Assembly: GCA_009785875.1 (NCBI GenBank) | Contig: WQUF01000220.1 | Span: forward strand, 1-5,054 | Reading direction: 5' to 3' | Origin: Oscillospiraceae bacterium | Lineage (GTDB): Bacteria > Bacillota > Clostridia > Clostridiales > Clostridiaceae | DNA length: 5,054 nt | Shown here: piece after piece, positions 1 to 5,054 of the stretch | Numbering within the stretch: position 1 is the stretch's first letter | Layout of the letters: every line of letters begins with the position of its first letter | Notes under the pieces: model-generated | Database searches by the model: none | What the model saw: only the letters and a program-made list of their open reading frames with translations | What the model was told of the DNA's origin: nothing | Program-made: the position numbers and the translations under genes

Positions 1-8
1 AATAAAAT

Positions 9-37
9 GTGACGATAATGATGATAAAGTATATACT
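9..37 (+). promoter_or_regulatory. Candidate sigma-A promoter for the MFS operon
   Basis: A -10 hexamer TATACT (32-37) lies 17 nt downstream of a weak -35 GTGACG (9-14, sharing TGAC with the consensus). A transcript from about position 44 would have a leader of roughly 97 nt before the proposed ATT start. The leader is very AT-rich and I see no convincing riboswitch or hairpin in it. A second, poorer candidate is TTGTTA (46-51) with TGAAAT (69-74), also at 17 nt. The same stretch is open in frame 2 to a stop at 50-52, so it could instead be the end of an upstream gene cut by the window edge. In that case the operon would extend further upstream. Confidence 0.35.
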
Positions 38-126
38 ATAAAATTTTGTTAAAATATTTTCTAAAAAGTGAAATATTTTTTGGAAATTTCTGGTTTATAT
101 GTGCAAAGGGTAAAATAATTTTAGAT

Positions 127-133
127 AGGGGGG
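127..133 (+). promoter_or_regulatory. Shine-Dalgarno site that decides the MFS start
   Basis: The purine run AGGGGGG is the only good ribosome-binding site in front of the MFS gene. It lies 7 nt before an in-frame ATT at 141 and 4 nt before another at 138. It is about 76 nt before the first in-frame ATG (210), which itself has only T-rich sequence in front of it and no Shine-Dalgarno match. An in-frame TAG at 126-128 overlaps the left end of the site, so the reading frame cannot begin further upstream. Confidence 0.6.
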
Positions 134-140
134 ATTCATT

Positions 141-1169
141 ATTCATCACAAACGAACATTACTTGTCTATACATTTTCACATTTATGCGTAGATTTTAGC
201 TGCTTTTTTATGATTTTTTCTTGGTTTTCAAGTGGCATCGATTCAATTGAAACCGTCAATTTAGGCATCTTATTTTATAATATTATTGCCTTTGGTCTTC
301 AGCCAATCATAGGCTATGTATGTGACACTTATAAAAGAATACCTATTGCAGCATTTGGATATTTACTGCTGATTATAGGATTGTTTTTTATGAATATTCC
401 AACCATATCAATTATCCTGATGGCGACTGGTAACGCATGTTTTCACATAGGTGGTGGTATAGATAGCTTGCGATACGCTGAAGGTAAAATGGTAAGAAGC
501 GGTATTTTCGTGTCTTCAGGAGCTTTAGGTGTTGTACTTGGTACTTTAGCTGGAAAGAGCAATTTCTTATCGATGTATTTTCCAGTTGGACTACTCTTAA
601 TATGTATAATATTATTCTTTGTTTTTTGTTCAAAACAAATAGACCCACAATGTTTAAAAACCACTTTCGCCATAACTAACCCAAAACTGAGATTTGAAAC
701 TATTATCCTGCTAGCTTCTATCTCCATCATAATTCGCTCATATGCTGGTTCCATTCTTCCAATAGAATGGAGGACGACTACCATATTATTCTTATTTCCT
801 GCTATTGGAGCATTTATTGGGAAAGCATCTGGAGGGTATTTAGCGGACAAGTTTGGAGCAAAGAGAATCGGCATTATGAGTCTAACACTCGCAGCAATTT
901 TGTTGAGCTTAGGTTATATGAATCCTTGGATTTATTTAATTGGTATTGCTTTCTTTAACGTGAGCATGTCCATAACTCTTTGTTCCATTGCTTCACAATT
1001 AAATAAGAATCCAGGGCTAGCATTTGGGATTACGACGCTGGCTTTACTTTGCGGAAATGTGCCAACATTCTTCTTTACACCGCCATTGATTCCAGTTACT
1101 TTTGCTTTATTGACGATTTTCTCTGTAATATGTCTTCAATTAATTTTAAAAGGAGGGAGAAAAATATGA
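141..1169 (+). CDS. MFS transporter, fosmidomycin-resistance-like, probable ATT start
   Basis: This is an integral membrane permease of the major facilitator superfamily that probably moves a small molecule across the cytoplasmic membrane; the substrate cannot be read from sequence. With the ATT start it has 342 residues and about 12 hydrophobic helices, compact for the family. Features seen: TM1 with a conserved-looking His14/Asp18 pair (HLCVDFSCFF); the TM2-TM3 loop GYVCDTYKR (about 58-66); NACFHIGGG in TM4 (about 98-106), recalling the FHP motif of fosmidomycin-resistance permeases; and a clear MFS motif A, GGYLADKFGAKR (about 231-242), between TM8 and TM9. Starting at ATG 210 would delete most of TM1 and lacks an RBS, so 141 is preferred; ATT 138 is the alternative. 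The stop overlaps the next start (ATGA), implying translational coupling to the small gene downstream. The MFS fold is confident; the subgroup is tentative. Confidence 0.82.
   Translation: MHHKRTLLVYTFSHLCVDFSCFFMIFSWFSSGIDSIETVNLGILFYNIIAFGLQPIIGYVCDTYKRIPIAAFGYLLLIIGLFFMNIPTISIILMATGNACFHIGGGIDSLRYAEGKMVRSGIFVSSGALGVVLGTLAGKSNFLSMYFPVGLLLICIILFFVFCSKQIDPQCLKTTFAITNPKLRFETIILLASISIIIRSYAGSILPIEWRTTTILFLFPAIGAFIGKASGGYLADKFGAKRIGIMSLTLAAILLSLGYMNPWIYLIGIAFFNVSMSITLCSIASQLNKNPGLAFGITTLALLCGNVPTFFFTPPLIPVTFALLTIFSVICLQLILKGGRKI
1151..1156 (+). promoter_or_regulatory. Perfect Shine-Dalgarno site for the 62-residue peptide
   Basis: AGGAGG lies inside the last codons of the MFS gene, 9 nt before ATG 1166. 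This settles the start of the small gene at 1166, although its frame is open back to 1049. It argues that the short peptide is really translated, and at a high rate. Confidence 0.8.
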
Positions 1170-1354
1170 AGACCGTATTAATTGATGCTGGTAGTCCACT
1201 CGGTTATGAAATACTCTTTGGTTTCCCTATTTTCATCATAATAGTTATTCCCTTGATAATTTTAGTAATAAAATTGATCAAGATGGCTCGAGATGAAAGC
1301 ACTATAAAACCAAAAGATCAAAAAAATAATAGCCATGATGAGCAAAATAAATGA
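1166..1354 (+). CDS. Small single-helix membrane protein (62 aa)
   Basis: I do not recognise a family. The 62-residue product has a short N-terminal segment (TVLIDAGSPLGYE), one strong hydrophobic helix at about residues 16-35, a basic patch after it (K36, K39, R42) and a hydrophilic, Lys/Asn/Asp-rich tail to residue 62. By the positive-inside rule the tail should be cytoplasmic and the short N-terminus outside. It starts at ATG 1166, which overlaps the MFS stop as ATGA and has a perfect AGGAGG in front. Its own stop overlaps the next ATG in the same way. Its position between two membrane-protein genes, with coupling on both sides, suggests a small accessory subunit or stabiliser of the transporter. 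That role is inference from context only. Confidence 0.72.
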   Translation: MKTVLIDAGSPLGYEILFGFPIFIIIVIPLIILVIKLIKMARDESTIKPKDQKNNSHDEQNK

Positions 1355-1692
1355 TATTAGAATTAGAAATATTGTTTTATTATTTATTGATAACAATTCT
1401 TGTAGAAGGAATAGCCATTTTTATAATATTTAGGCACTTAAAATATATTTACTACAGCCTTTTGTGTAATATTTTAACAAATCCTGCTTTGAATTTATTG
1501 TTATTATATTCAAACAGATTTGGACCGGAAGCGTATTATTTAACGTTTTTATTTGGTGAAATTGCAGTGGTTTTTATCGAAGCATATGTATACAATTACA
1601 TCTGCAGATTTGGATTTAAAAAGTCCATTATATTATCTTTTGTACTAAATGTTCTATCTTGTGGAGTGGGATTTCTAGTAAATATGTTATGA
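1351..1692 (+). CDS. Four-helix membrane protein (113 aa) with apparent internal duplication
   Basis: This is a polytopic membrane protein of unrecognised family. Four hydrophobic helices are visible at about residues 8-27, 34-54, 62-85 and 92-112. Several helices hold buried polar or acidic residues: Glu19 (LVEG), Asn40/Asn44/Asn48 (CNILTNPALN), Glu70 and Glu77 (GEIAVVFIEA), Asn100 and Ser103. The two halves look alike: an acidic helix (E19 or E77) is followed 21-23 residues later by an Asn-rich helix (N40 or N100). The protein may thus be a tandem duplication of a two-helix unit. It starts at ATG 1351, overlapping the preceding stop as ATGA. No good Shine-Dalgarno precedes it, so translation probably depends on re-initiation after the 62-residue peptide. 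Intramembrane charges suit ion or metal handling or a partner subunit for the MFS protein, but the function is unknown. Confidence 0.78.
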   Translation: MILELEILFYYLLITILVEGIAIFIIFRHLKYIYYSLLCNILTNPALNLLLLYSNRFGPEAYYLTFLFGEIAVVFIEAYVYNYICRFGFKKSIILSFVLNVLSCGVGFLVNML

Positions 1693-1695
1693 TAG

Positions 1696-1912
1696 GTTAA
1701 GCTTCATATTCTTCCGGAACTCGGTAGTATGGAACTTAAAAGGCTTTCTACTACATCAATCAGCGAATTTGCTCAAACAAAACTTCAATGTGGTCGAAAA
1801 GATAAAGATGGCAGACTTTCACCTATTTAAGCGTATCACAGAAACAGCGAAAATTTTAAATGCAAATTTCCATTGTTTGAGAAGTACTTTTGCAACACTT
1901 ATATATCCCTAA
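1696..1912 (+). pseudogene. Remnant of a tyrosine recombinase (phage-type integrase)
   Basis: Two blocks in different frames read as pieces of one integrase. Block 1 (1696-1825, same frame as an ATG at 1729) gives HILPELGSMELKRLS, then SEFAQTKLQ and DKDGRLSP, matching the pattern of the N-terminal SAM-like DNA-binding domain ('P.lG...L..it...i..f'). It then meets a TAA at 1827-1829. Block 2 (1826-1909, shifted frame) gives FKRITETAKIL then NFHCLRSTFATL, the HxxR box of the catalytic domain (His codon 1871-1873, Arg codon 1880-1882), before TAA 1910-1912. Most of the catalytic core, including the first catalytic Arg, the Lys region and the C-terminal Tyr, is absent. The second motif position, usually LRHTFAT, reads LRSTFAT. 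The gene is dead, with an internal deletion, a frame change and a missing C-terminus. It marks a past mobile-element insertion next to the ATPase/Toprim pair. Confidence 0.72.
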
Positions 1913-1945
1913 GCCCAAATATTTCTCATTTGGGCTTAATTTTTT
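1911..1945 (+). terminator. Intrinsic terminator, 10-bp perfect stem
   Basis: AAGCCCAAAT (1911-1920) pairs perfectly with ATTTGGGCTT (1928-1937) around a 7-nt loop, followed by AA and six T on the + strand. It should end transcripts of the MFS operon and of the integrase remnant. It lies just past the stop codon (1944-1946) of the convergent Toprim gene. On that strand the hairpin is not followed by a T run, so it is a poorer terminator there, although the hairpin may still protect the 3' end. Confidence 0.85.
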
Positions 1946-2678
1946 ACAAGAGTAGCTTATAATTATAATCATAAATGTACATTATACATGTACATAAAAC
2001 ATAAAGAAAATTGGATTGTAAACAAACAAGTTGCTTTTCCAACAGTTTTACCATGTTTATTTCAATCCATACATCTAAAGGTTTAATATCTTTTCCTAAA
2101 ATTTTAAATGCTTTTTCTAGATTTAGAAGAATTAATTTATTGAATTCATTTTTATCAATAGCAAATTTTCTGCAACTTCGACCTTTTGATTTTTCATTAA
2201 CAATTGATTTATACTTTTTAAGTTCATCTTTTGCTATTATGAGATTTATATAATTTGGGTCAGGTATTTCTGCTCTATGATAAAAAGATTCAACCATAGG
2301 ATAATTGATATATAATTTACCATTATCAGAAGATTCATTAAAGTGGTTTTGCATTTGAGAAATTTTATTTGAGCTAAATTGTGGTTCTTGTGGATCTAAA
2401 TCGAAGATAAGCAGTATATCAGTATACTTGTCATCAAAGAGAAGTTTTTTATTAGGTTCCTTTTCCCTTGAACGAAGTACTTGAAGTAAATCCAAGGAAT
2501 CTTGAATAATCTGATTATGAAAATACTCTTTATAAAGTACATATATATTAGTACAATATGCAACGATCTCATACTTGATATCAAGTTCCTCATAACTTTC
2601 AAATAATTTCCTCATGATTTTCTTATCTGTCTTTCCTTCGACTAACACAAGAACTTTTTTCTTGTTAAGTTTATCCAT
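1944..2678 (-). CDS. Toprim-like putative nuclease, partner of AAA ATPase (possible anti-phage effector)
   Basis: This 244-residue cytoplasmic protein is probably the effector of an ATPase/nuclease pair. Motifs seen: KVLVLVEGKTDKK at about 8-20, with Glu14 as the candidate Toprim metal-binding glutamate; DILLIFDLD at 87-95, giving the acidic Asp93-x-Asp95 pair after a beta strand; and GKLYINYPMVESFYH at 120-134, a strongly patterned block. These resemble the small Toprim/RloB/AbiLii and DUF4435 (AriB) proteins encoded beside AAA15-type ATPases. Start 2678 is chosen because the motif begins right after it, a GGTGA-type RBS lies just upstream and it overlaps the ATPase stop by 8 nt. The longer start at 2759 would add 27 residues that read through ATPase coding sequence. 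The C-terminus (FLYVLCTCIMYIYDY) is unusually hydrophobic and Cys-containing. Nuclease activity is inferred from motifs; the exact family is not established. Confidence 0.75.
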   Translation of the reverse strand: MDKLNKKKVLVLVEGKTDKKIMRKLFESYEELDIKYEIVAYCTNIYVLYKEYFHNQIIQDSLDLLQVLRSREKEPNKKLLFDDKYTDILLIFDLDPQEPQFSSNKISQMQNHFNESSDNGKLYINYPMVESFYHRAEIPDPNYINLIIAKDELKKYKSIVNEKSKGRSCRKFAIDKNEFNKLILLNLEKAFKILGKDIKPLDVWIEINMVKLLEKQLVCLQSNFLYVLCTCIMYIYDYNYKLLL

Positions 2679-3774
2679 CAAATTCACCACTAATATATAA
2701 TTTTTCCAAGTTATGACCTTCTCGAAGTTCACGATTGGTCGCATTTGCAAATGATACAAGTTTTTCTGGAGTTAAAATGAAATAGCAATCAGGGCGCATT
2801 ATTCTGTTTGATAAAAGGTTTGTATTGTGGGAAGTAAGTATTGTTTGAAAAGATTGCTGCTCTTCTAGCATTTTAACGATGGCTTCAGATAATTCCACAT
2901 GGTAAAAGGCATCAAACTCGTCAATAAATAAAAATGATACTTCTTTAGCAATTTTCATCCAATAAAAAGTTGCATATAGTGCTCTCGTTCCGCTAGAAAC
3001 AGTTTTAAAAAATCTAAGAGGTCTTTTTTTATTAAAGTACAGTACTTTTTCTCCAGCAGGATCTACTTTAGCAATCAAGCTTTCATGGATGCCATATTTA
3101 TTCAGAAACTCTTCAAACTCTTTAAGATTGTCGTTTTCAAATATGAATTCATAATAATCATCTCTGTTTGGATTATATCCTATATGATAGTTTTGACTAA
3201 TGGTCTGGAACCACAACATTTTTGAAATAAATCGTACAAGTTCTTTTAATGGTAAAACATCCTCAGCTTTTGAATTATTGACAATATATCGCAATACAGA
3301 GAGGTTAGTATCTCTAAATTCAAAATTTAAATAAGGAACATATTTTTTCAGGTTATTAAAATTACTTTCTTTAGTTATGAAATCGTAAGAAAAAATTTGT
3401 TCACCATCAACAATAACTTCCTCATATGATAGCTCAGAGGTATTAGATTTACGGTAAATATAGGATACTTCTGAATTACCAAATTTAAAATCATAATGAA
3501 ACTCTGCATATTTAGCGGCATTGTCAGCATTTAGATAATCGTTATATAAAAAGAAAGAAACCACACTATTATTTGTTAAGTGAGTTGTGATATCAAACAA
3601 AGCAAGTCCTAAGTTTGTTTTTCCCACAGCATTTTTGCCATATACAATTATTTTATTGAGCAGATTATTTTTAATACAGCATTTATTAAATTGATATTCC
3701 CTTACATCAGTAAAATCAAGTATAATAGGATTAGAAAAGTTTTTAAAGTTTACGAATTCAAATCGTTTTAGCAT
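2671..3774 (-). CDS. AAA/ABC-type ATPase (AAA15/OLD/RecF-like), first gene of defence-like pair
   Basis: This is a 367-residue soluble ATPase of the SMC/RecF/OLD-like class, which acts as sensor or regulator in several phage-defence systems. In order: an N-terminal strand block FEFVNFKNFSNP (5-16), typical of AAA15/AAA21 proteins; Walker A GKNAVGKT (46-53); a middle region (about 60-255) without recognisable motifs, where coiled-coil or specificity sequence usually sits; an ABC-signature-like SSGTRA (260-265); Walker B FLFIDEFD (281-288) with Asp285 and Glu286; and a switch histidine in LTSHNTNLL (His316). All ATP-binding elements look intact. The start at 3774 is supported by GAGGTGAT immediately upstream. 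It carries no Toprim domain of its own, unlike OLD or GajA; that function appears to be supplied in trans by the overlapping downstream gene, as in AbiL and PARIS. Assignment to a named system is inference. Confidence 0.85.
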   Translation of the reverse strand: MLKRFEFVNFKNFSNPIILDFTDVREYQFNKCCIKNNLLNKIIVYGKNAVGKTNLGLALFDITTHLTNNSVVSFFLYNDYLNADNAAKYAEFHYDFKFGNSEVSYIYRKSNTSELSYEEVIVDGEQIFSYDFITKESNFNNLKKYVPYLNFEFRDTNLSVLRYIVNNSKAEDVLPLKELVRFISKMLWFQTISQNYHIGYNPNRDDYYEFIFENDNLKEFEEFLNKYGIHESLIAKVDPAGEKVLYFNKKRPLRFFKTVSSGTRALYATFYWMKIAKEVSFLFIDEFDAFYHVELSEAIVKMLEEQQSFQTILTSHNTNLLSNRIMRPDCYFILTPEKLVSFANATNRELREGHNLEKLYISGEFDG

Positions 3775-3778
3775 AAAA

Positions 3779-3784
3779 TCACCT
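3779..3784 (-). promoter_or_regulatory. Strong Shine-Dalgarno site for the ATPase gene
   Basis: On the minus strand GAGGTGAT precedes ATG 3774 with the core AGGTGA at 3784-3779, a near-ideal match to the anti-Shine-Dalgarno sequence at suitable spacing. It fixes the ATPase start and suggests efficient translation. Confidence 0.75.
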
Positions 3785-3795
3785 CATGTACTACA

Positions 3796-3824
3796 AGTAT
3801 AAATGTTTTTAGTTTTCAAATCAA
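3796..3824 (-). promoter_or_regulatory. Sigma-A-type promoter for the ATPase/Toprim pair
   Basis: Read on the minus strand, a -35 TTGATT (3824-3819) is separated by exactly 17 nt from a -10 TATACT (3801-3796). Transcription would begin near 3789, leaving a leader of only about 15 nt that contains the Shine-Dalgarno site. As the branching-enzyme terminator lies upstream, the pair probably forms its own two-gene transcription unit. I see no clear operator palindrome over the promoter. Confidence 0.65.
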
Positions 3825-3873
3825 CATTTGCCGTAAAAAAATTACTGCATTGAAACAATTAAATAGAAAAATA

Positions 3874-3925
3874 AAAGGAAGCATAAACACTAAAAAAAGT
3901 GCATAAAAACTTCCTTTGTTTTTTA
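3874..3925 (-). terminator. Nested-hairpin terminator after the branching enzyme, likely bidirectional
   Basis: AAAGGAAG (3874-3881) pairs with CTTCCTTT (3910-3917), and inside it CACT (3888-3891) pairs with AGTG (3898-3901) around an A6 loop; a near-symmetric internal loop separates the two stems. On the minus strand the outer stem is followed by TTATTTTTC, suiting termination of the branching-enzyme transcript (stop at 3948). On the plus strand GTTTTTTATTTT follows, so it could also stop read-through from the other side. The direct repeat GCATAAA (3881-3887 and 3901-3907) sits on the two strands of the internal loop. Confidence 0.7.
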
Positions 3926-3947
3926 TTTTGTCGCCTTAAGTTATATA

Positions 3948-5054
3948 TTATTGATCTAATTTTTTAAGCACGATAGCAGTTCTACAAGGGATATATATTT
4001 TAAAACCAATATCATCTGACATATACACGTAATCCTTGGAGATCCTGTTAAATCCTCCAAAGTTAGCATCATCGCTGCTAAATATTACCTCATAATATCC
4101 TCTCTCATAAATTCTAACCAAATAATCTGGTTCGGAAAGGCTAGGATGAAAATTAAATAAAAATAGCAGATTTCCTTTTTTATAAGCCAGGATCAGCTTT
4201 TCTTGATCTATGTAAATATTCCTCACCTCTTTTGAACTTAGTATGGAATATTTTTTTGTAAAGTTAATCATAGCCTTATCAAAATTATATAGATATTGGA
4301 ATTTTAAATTGCAGTCATTTACAAGATGCCATTGCCTTTTAGCATATTTATAGCTTAAATTATTGCCTACTCTTGGAAAGTCGATCCACTCAGGGTGACC
4401 AAATTCATTGCCCATGAAGTTTAAATATCCCTCTCCACCCAAAGTTAAAGTCACAAATCTGATCATTTTATGCAGTGCTATAGCTCTATCTATTATTATA
4501 TTGTTATCATCTTTGTTCATGTGGAAATACATTTCTTTATCAGCAAGCCAGAATATGATTGTTTTATCCCCAACAAGAGCTTGGTCGTGGGATTCACAAT
4601 ATGCTATGTTTTTTTCCATAGGTCTTCTCGTTGTCAATTCGTACCACATCTTCCAAAGGTCCCATTTCTCATCTGGTACTTCCTTTAAAGTTTTAATCCA
4701 AAAATCAGGTACACCCATGGAAAGCCTATAATCAAACCCGATGCCTCCATAAGAAACAGGTAGACACATTCCGGGCATTCCGCTCATATCTTCAGCTATG
4801 GTGATTGCAGAAGGCTTTACTTCATTGATTAAATCTGTCGCAAGCTGAAGATATGTTAAAGCCTCCTGGTTCGTCTCTTTTCCAAAATATTTGCTGTAAT
4901 TATCGAAGCTTATTCCAAGACCATTATTGTTGTAGATCATGGAAGTCACACCATCAAATCTAAATCCATCAAAATGATATTCGTCCAGCCAAAATTTAAT
5001 ATTAGATAATAAGAAATGCACAACTTCCGGCTTACCATAATTAAATATCTTGGA
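3948..5054 (-). CDS. glgB: 1,4-alpha-glucan branching enzyme, eukaryote-type GH13, C-terminal part
   Basis: The enzyme cuts alpha-1,4 glucan chains and re-attaches the piece through an alpha-1,6 bond, making branch points in glycogen. The window holds the last 368 residues; the frame is open to the edge, so the N-terminal CBM48 domain and the start of the barrel lie outside. Fragment residues: HFDGFRFDGVTSM with nucleophile Asp34; TIAEDMSGMPG with acid/base Glu88; ESHDQALVGDKT with His156-Asp157; NFMGNEFGHPEWIDFPR; then the C-terminal all-beta domain ending KKLDQ. The catalytic triad is intact. These words match plant/animal-type branching enzymes (GH13_8) rather than the usual bacterial GlgB (GH13_9), whose first motif reads more like DALRVDAV. 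A GTG at 5021 could be taken as a start, but the upstream residues FNYGKPEVV continue the family sequence, so it is internal. Confidence 0.9.
   Translation of the reverse strand, partial: SKIFNYGKPEVVHFLLSNIKFWLDEYHFDGFRFDGVTSMIYNNNGLGISFDNYSKYFGKETNQEALTYLQLATDLINEVKPSAITIAEDMSGMPGMCLPVSYGGIGFDYRLSMGVPDFWIKTLKEVPDEKWDLWKMWYELTTRRPMEKNIAYCESHDQALVGDKTIIFWLADKEMYFHMNKDDNNIIIDRAIALHKMIRFVTLTLGGEGYLNFMGNEFGHPEWIDFPRVGNNLSYKYAKRQWHLVNDCNLKFQYLYNFDKAMINFTKKYSILSSKEVRNIYIDQEKLILAYKKGNLLFLFNFHPSLSEPDYLVRIYERGYYEVIFSSDDANFGGFNRISKDYVYMSDDIGFKIYIPCRTAIVLKKLDQ

Noticed and set aside
2..52. Possible 3' end of an upstream gene (frame 2, ending TAA 50-52)
   Set aside because: Only 16 codons are visible and no motif can be read; an open frame this short occurs by chance. 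It remains possible if sequence to the left continues it.
53..120. AAATATTTT-type repeats suggesting a regulatory element or origin
   Set aside because: They are simple AT-rich near-palindromes with no consistent spacing or flanking match to a known box; base composition explains them.
443..874. Open frame of 143 codons on the minus strand inside the MFS gene
   Set aside because: It lies wholly antisense to a well-supported membrane protein gene, has no RBS and encodes no recognisable domain; it is a shadow frame.
1729..1829. A free-standing 33-codon peptide starting at ATG 1729
   Set aside because: It has no good RBS, and the same frame is open and integrase-like upstream of the ATG, so it is part of the recombinase remnant rather than a small gene.
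1975..1995. Two copies of the palindrome ATGTACAT, 13 nt apart, resembling an operator pair
   Set aside because: They lie inside the 3' coding end of the Toprim-like gene (YVLCTCIMY region), far from any promoter, and are easily produced by Tyr/Cys/Met codons in AT-rich DNA.
2011..2253. 80-codon plus-strand frame opposite the Toprim-like gene
   Set aside because: It is antisense to motif-bearing coding sequence, with low-complexity Ser/Phe/Leu content and no RBS.
2679..2759. Longer N-terminus for the Toprim-like protein, starting at 2759
   Set aside because: The extra 27 residues lie in the conserved C-terminal coding region of the ATPase. The start at 2678 has an RBS and places VEGKTD at the usual distance from the N-terminus.
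4408..4731. 107-codon plus-strand frame with hydrophobic stretches opposite glgB
   Set aside because: It is antisense to a conserved catalytic-domain region of the branching enzyme, so the hydrophobic look reflects the complement of its codons.

Overview
The window is AT-rich throughout, uses strong Shine-Dalgarno sites of the AGGAGG/GAGGTGAT type and carries U-tract hairpin terminators. This points to a low-GC Gram-positive bacterium, most likely of class Clostridia. No rRNA, tRNA, CRISPR array or intact mobile element was seen.

Layout. (1) On the + strand at about 1-1692 is a tightly coupled three-gene membrane operon: a 12-helix MFS permease of fosmidomycin-resistance-like type whose best start is a non-canonical ATT, then a 62-residue single-helix peptide, then a 113-residue four-helix protein. 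Both junctions are ATGA stop/start overlaps, so the three products are probably made together and may form one membrane complex. (2) At 1696-1912 is a short decayed tyrosine-recombinase (phage-type integrase) gene. It keeps part of the DNA-binding N-terminal domain and the HxxR piece of the catalytic domain in a different frame, with the middle missing. A perfect 10-bp hairpin terminator follows. (3) On the - strand at 3774-1944 is a two-gene unit: an AAA/ABC-type ATPase (RecF/OLD/AAA15-like) overlapping by 8 nt a 244-residue protein with Toprim-like VEGKTD and DLD motifs. It has its own sigma-A-type promoter, a strong RBS and an integrase scar next to it, and looks like a two-component anti-phage system of the AbiL/PARIS style. 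(4) On the - strand at 5054-3948 is the C-terminal half of a glycogen branching enzyme with the sequence signatures of the eukaryote-type (GH13_8) subfamily, closed by a nested hairpin terminator.

Interpretation. The branching enzyme is a metabolic gene, while the ATPase/Toprim pair plus integrase remnant look like an accessory insertion between it and the MFS operon. The two least explained items are the ATPase/Toprim pair and the MFS plus two-small-protein operon. Family assignments come from reading motifs by eye; no database search was possible.
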